Assembly (NCBI RefSeq): GCF_947331445.1
Contig: NZ_CAMZOG010000019.1
Coordinates: 1-59,722, forward strand
Direction of reading: 5' to 3'
DNA: 59,722 nt
DNA from: Parendozoicomonas sp. Alg238-R29
Lineage (GTDB): Bacteria; Pseudomonadota; Gammaproteobacteria; Pseudomonadales; Endozoicomonadaceae
The position numbers were made by a program, and so were the translations under genes. The notes beneath the pieces are model-generated. The model was not told where the DNA came from and did not search any database. It saw only the letters and a list, made by a program, of their open reading frames with translations. Below are positions 57,145 through 59,722 of the stretch, piece by piece. The first letter of the stretch is position 1. Every line of letters starts with the position of its first letter.

Positions 57145-57175
57145 AATGAAGGGGATTGTTGCCCCCCTTCATTTT
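57145..57175 (+). terminator. Terminator of aceEF
   Basis: AATGAAGGGG / CCCCTTCATT (57145-57154, 57164-57173) with a 9-nt loop is followed by TTTATT on the plus strand. Confidence 0.8.
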
Positions 57176-57489
57176 ATTATCTAATAAATAATACACGTCA
57201 CTTGTTGCTTTGTTTGTACGCCTTAAGAATTGGTAGACTATTTTTTGACATAATCAAATATCTATTTTTGATTAATTGTTTGATTGTTATCTCGATTTAT
57301 TATCAATAAGTCGTATTTTCTATTGCCAATCATTTTTTTTTAAAGAAGTGTTGTTTTTTCTTTATTAACTCTTGCTGTTTACATATTGGCTGCCGTAGGA
57401 TGAGCAAAACCGGTCGAAAGTAATAAATCTTCGATCGGTCTTTCCTAATCTGGCTGTAAAAATCTGGATGCTAACAGTAAAGGGGAAAG
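57176..57489. other. AT-rich intergenic region upstream of rsd
   Basis: No coding frame or RNA gene is evident. It is very AT-rich around 57230-57370, with an imperfect dyad at about 57412-57440 (GGTCGAA ... TTCGATC). It probably holds the rsd promoter; the ribosome site AGGGGAAAG lies just before 57490. Confidence 0.5.
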
Positions 57490-57972
57490 ATGATGCTGGA
57501 GGGTTGTAAGTCAGCCAAAGAAAGGTGGGGGGGAGTTTCCGAGCTTATTGACAACTGGTTAAATGAGCGACAGAACATGATTGTTTTGTATTGCTCAATG
57601 ACTGGGGTCAAGCGTAGTGCCGATGAACGTCCGCTACAGGATAAGCTTCGTAACTTCTGCCAGTTGCTTGTTGATTATGTATCAGCAGGGCATTTTGAGA
57701 TTTACGAGCAACTGGAGCAGGAAGCTCTGGAATTCGGTGACAAGGAAGCTCTGAATAATTCTGGACAGCTATTTGCTTCTATTCAGAAAAACACAGGAGC
57801 CTGTCTTGATTTCAACGACAGCTGTGAAAAGGTGGGGTGTGTAGTGGAATTGCAGAACTCTCTTTCGCAAATAGGGGAAACTCTGGAGGAGCGGTTTGAG
57901 TTGGAAGATCAGCTGATTGAAATTCTACACAATGCTCACAAAGATACGGTGAGTCAGATGGCGGCAGGCTAG
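57490..57972 (+). CDS. rsd: Rsd/AlgQ family anti-sigma factor
   Basis: A 160-aa all-helical regulator that binds sigma-70 region 4 in stationary phase. The match to AlgQ is clear: LEGCKSAKERWGGVSELIDNWL at the start (partly quoted), LVDYVSAGHFEIYEQL in the middle and ERFELEDQLIEILHNAHK near the C-terminus. Two ATGs are adjacent (57490, 57493). In Pseudomonas AlgQ acts on alginate and siderophore gene expression through sigma competition. The gene lies beside an FKBP and an AlgP-like gene, the same set as in Pseudomonas. Confidence 0.9.
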   Translation: MMLEGCKSAKERWGGVSELIDNWLNERQNMIVLYCSMTGVKRSADERPLQDKLRNFCQLLVDYVSAGHFEIYEQLEQEALEFGDKEALNNSGQLFASIQKNTGACLDFNDSCEKVGCVVELQNSLSQIGETLEERFELEDQLIEILHNAHKDTVSQMAAG

Positions 57973-57977
57973 TAAAG

Positions 57978-58015
57978 TTAATTCCTGCTGCTCGGTAGTG
58001 AGCAGCAGGAATTAA
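57978..58015. terminator. Perfect 16-bp hairpin between convergent rsd and FKBP genes
   Basis: TTAATTCCTGCTGCTC (57978-57993) and its exact reverse complement (58000-58015) flank a 6-nt loop. U-tracts are poor (ATTGAA, and ACTTTACT on the other side), but position and symmetry make a shared terminator the best reading. Confidence 0.75.
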
Positions 58016-58020
58016 TTGAA

Positions 58021-58725
58021 TCATTGTGCTGGGTTGGTTTTAATCAGCTCAACCTTGAAGATGAGAAGTTCGTTCGGACCAATACCTCCCTGTGGTGCGC
58101 CGCCTGGGCCGTAGGCCAAATCAGAAGGAATATATAGCTCCCAGGTTGATCCTTCAGACATCAACTGCAAAGCCTCTGTCCAGCCGGAGATGACCTGATT
58201 TACACGGAAAGTCGTTGGCTCACCTCTCTGATAAGAGCTGTCAAAAACATTGCCATTGAGCAGTTTTCCTTCGTAATGAACCGTAACCTCGCTCTCTTTG
58301 GCAGGCTTGTTACCCTTACCTTCCTTGATGATTGAGTACTGAAGACCTGATTCAGTAGTAACGATATTGGCCTTTTTGCCATTATTTTTAAGGAATGCAC
58401 TTCCTTTCTCGAGATTCTTCTGAGCTTCTTCAATCATCTTTTGCTGAGTTTTTTCTGCTGCTTCCTGCTGAGCCTTTTGGATGAACTCAAGCATCTTATT
58501 CTGGTCAATTGCAGGCTTTTTATCTGATAGAACATCGGTGATGCCTGCGGAAACCATTGATACATCAAGATCGTCAAAGTCAGACTTAATTCTCATGCCA
58601 AGGAGTGCTCCCAAGCTATAGCTGAGCTTTTCCTTATCTGTTTCAGGAGCTTTGTCTGCTGCCATAACGGGCAGGGTAGTAACAGTTGACAGCACCATGG
58701 CCGCAGCAATTTTCGTCAGCTTCAT
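58021..58725 (-). CDS. FKBP-type peptidyl-prolyl isomerase (Mip/FkpA-like), periplasmic
   Basis: A 234-aa exported chaperone/isomerase. Signal peptide with cleavage near VMA-ADK (about residue 22), an N-terminal dimerisation segment with a long helix rich in Gln/Glu/Lys (about 75-110, AQQEAAEKTQQKMIEEAQ), and a C-terminal FKBP domain (about 120-230: VTVHYEGKLLNGNVFDSSY, the active-site GWTEALQLM, and YGPGGAPQGGIGPNELLIF). Likely assists folding of envelope proteins. Convergent with rsd; the pairing with algQ-like and algP-like genes matches Pseudomonas. Confidence 0.93.
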   Translation of the reverse strand: MKLTKIAAAMVLSTVTTLPVMAADKAPETDKEKLSYSLGALLGMRIKSDFDDLDVSMVSAGITDVLSDKKPAIDQNKMLEFIQKAQQEAAEKTQQKMIEEAQKNLEKGSAFLKNNGKKANIVTTESGLQYSIIKEGKGNKPAKESEVTVHYEGKLLNGNVFDSSYQRGEPTTFRVNQVISGWTEALQLMSEGSTWELYIPSDLAYGPGGAPQGGIGPNELLIFKVELIKTNPAQ

Positions 58726-58843
58726 TGCGTTCTCTTCTTCAGTGGTAGAGTGCGGCTGAGCCGCAAGCAGACATCTTTGTTCAAATTAGTACTGAAGGCA
58801 AGCAGATATGGTTTTCTATAAATAAGAAAAAACGGTTTTTTGA

Positions 58844-58858
58844 CACTATTTAATAGTG
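58844..58858. promoter_or_regulatory. 15-bp palindrome in the FKBP/histone-like divergent region
   Basis: CACTATT and AATAGTG are exact reverse complements around one base and overlap a TTGACA element (58840-58845), as expected for an operator at a promoter. No good -10 was found at 17 bp, so the promoter call is tentative. Confidence 0.4.
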
Positions 58859-58912
58859 CTTTTCATGTGGGGTTGGTAACAACTGAATGATTTTGTAAGT
58901 ACTCCTTAAACT

Positions 58913-58942
58913 CTATATAGAAGTCTTTCTTCTTCTATATAG
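58913..58942. repeat. Perfect 11-bp inverted repeat
   Basis: CTATATAGAAG (58913-58923) and its reverse complement (58932-58942) flank an 8-nt pyrimidine spacer. No immediate T-run follows. Confidence 0.5.
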
Positions 58943-59337
58943 TAAGTTGTTTTTATCGTTTTAAAGATGTTGTTGTTAGGTATATGTGTTTCAAGCCAAA
59001 AAAACATTTTGCAATTGTATGAATGATTAGTCTAATGTCTATGTAAAAAATAGAGATAAATTAATTAGTGCTTAGAATGTTTTAAAAGTTTCGAATGAGC
59101 TGGTTAATAGAAGATCCTTTGTAAGGGTGAACAAAAGTGGGAATGGTTTTAGAGGTAAATAAAAAGAGGCTTGTATCATTTAAAGCCAAAACAGAATTCA
59201 GGTTGTAAGTGGAGCTATCCACTAAAACCTAAGCACAGATTATATTGAATGGATTCAAGGTGTTTTATCCTTCCAGGGATTTGAATAAAAGAAATTGTTT
59301 GGAATAGATAGAACAAGAGTTGCGAAAGGATATTTAG

Positions 59338-59490
59338 ATGGTTGCTGTTAAGAGAAAGAGATGCAACCTGAACCGACCAGAAATGCTGTCGTTGAGTCAA
59401 TCAGAACTCTGCGGTACTGAACGAGCGCGATGGCTTCTGGATACCGAAAGGCAAGGCACTGTCCGACGGTATCGCGCTTGCAAGTGCTAA
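59338..59490 (+). CDS. Possible 50-aa Arg/Cys-rich leader ORF coupled to the histone-like gene
   Basis: ATG at 59338 with a good AAAGGA site (8-nt spacing) opens a 50-codon frame rich in Arg, Lys and Cys (it begins MVAVKRKRCNLNRP). Its TAA stop overlaps the AAGGAG of the next gene (TAAGGAG). This is a classic translational-coupling layout. There is no recognisable family; it could be a chance frame. A separate frame (59394-59500) is continuous with the histone-like gene but has no start codon of note. Confidence 0.35.
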   Translation: MVAVKRKRCNLNRPEMLSLSQSELCGTERARWLLDTERQGTVRRYRACKC

Positions 59491-59500
59491 GGAGATAGCC

Positions 59501-59722
59501 ATGAGTGATGTTGAAATGGACTTCGACAAGTCCGAGGCAGCAACCCGGGAAGCCGGTGCAGCTGCTAAGAAGCGGGCACCTGCCCGTAAAAAGACAGCCC
59601 GAAAAACTGCAGCTCGCAAGAGTACTGCTAAAAAGACGGCTGCTCGCAAGACTACCCGTAAATCTACAGCTAAGAAGGCAACCGTAAAGCGTAAGCCAGC
59701 AGCTCGCAAGACTGCGAAGAAG
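59501..59722 (+). CDS. Histone H1/AlgP-like Lys/Ala-rich DNA-binding protein, 3' end outside the window
   Basis: 74 codons to the window edge. The ATG at 59501 is preceded by AAGGAG (6-nt spacer). An acidic N-terminus (SDVEMDFDKSE) is followed by repeated KKTAARK / ARKTA / STAKK motifs typical of bacterial histone H1-like tails (AlgP/Hc1 type). The N-terminal ~100-residue helical domain of Pseudomonas AlgP is not visible here, so it is H1-like rather than a confirmed AlgP. Expected role: nucleoid compaction or regulation. The repeat-rich DNA may vary in length between strains. Confidence 0.8.
   Translation, partial: MSDVEMDFDKSEAATREAGAAAKKRAPARKKTARKTAARKSTAKKTAARKTTRKSTAKKATVKRKPAARKTAKK

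Larger units (their letters stand above)
58726..59337. other. 612-bp AT-rich intergenic region
   Basis: No gene is supported. Contents: a GCGGCT-G-AGCCGC palindrome (58752-58764) in the FKBP leader; a CACTATT/AATAGTG palindrome (58844-58858) about 120 bp upstream of the FKBP start, overlapping TTGACA at 58840-58845; and an 11-bp perfect inverted repeat (58913-58923, 58932-58942). It should contain the divergent promoters for the FKBP gene and the histone-like gene. Confidence 0.5.

Overview
The window is chromosomal DNA of a gammaproteobacterium. Gene order matches two Pseudomonas neighbourhoods: argH/algZ/algR/hemC-D-X-Y with algQ(rsd)/FKBP/algP, and waaF-C-G-P/ilvE/glnE/aceE/aceF. The moderate base composition, a long type I secretion adhesin locus, a glucosylglycerate-type osmolyte pair and orphan low-complexity proteins suggest a marine Oceanospirillales-like bacterium, possibly Endozoicomonas-like. 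The taxon is inference; no rRNA or tRNA gene is visible.

Layout. 1-518 (minus): start of an unknown gene leaving the window. 820-18328 (plus): a LapA-type type I secretion locus with ABC transporter, HlyD adaptor, three tandem large secreted proteins (957, 1426 and about 1458 aa), a peptide deformylase paralogue and a TolC-family outer membrane protein. 18300-27492 (minus): small housekeeping genes (a short 'tryptophan synthase beta-like' protein, a lipoprotein, a Nudix ADP-ribose hydrolase, a nucleotidyltransferase, a DUF1329 protein, trmB, a DUF423 protein) and the haem cluster hemC-hemD-hemX-hemY. 27573-31263 (minus): an orphan exported protein and a GT81 glycosyltransferase plus HAD phosphatase pair for glucosyl/mannosylglycerate. 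31712-36535 (plus): the stress operon prkA-yeaH-spoVR. 36608-39982: algR and algZ (minus) divergent from argH (plus). 40059-48083 (minus): a lipopolysaccharide inner-core operon waaF-waaC-waaG-waaP-wapP-like kinase-double kinase-carbamoyltransferase. 48369-52490 (minus): ilvE and glnE. 52780-57129 (plus): aceE-aceF. 57490-59722: rsd/algQ (plus), a Mip/FkpA-type FKBP (minus) and the start of a histone H1/AlgP-like gene (plus).

How they work together. The first 18 kb is a self-contained surface-protein system: transporter, adaptor, outer-membrane channel and three paralogous cargos. The cargos share an N-terminal LapA-like retention module, a proline-rich tandem-repeat linker, VCBS/Bap-like beta domains and an RTX-type C-terminal secretion signal. 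Their striking feature is nested insertion of domains: LamG-type domains and a beta-propeller are inserted inside VCBS-type domains, and a second LamG or a different carbohydrate-binding-like beta-sandwich is inserted inside the first LamG. The LPS operon encodes heptose transfer, glucose transfer, four kinase folds and a carbamoyltransferase, consistent with a heavily phosphorylated inner core as in Pseudomonas. The rest is conserved housekeeping, with about 9 kb (orphan protein, osmolyte pair, PrkA operon) lying between hemC and algR, which are adjacent in Pseudomonas.

Non-coding signals include bidirectional terminators, two dyad sites 53 bp apart upstream of aceE, a perfect 13-bp inverted repeat ahead of the first cargo gene, an 18-bp palindrome at 528-545, and an orphan plus-strand terminator at 20705-20750 that may end an unannotated small RNA.
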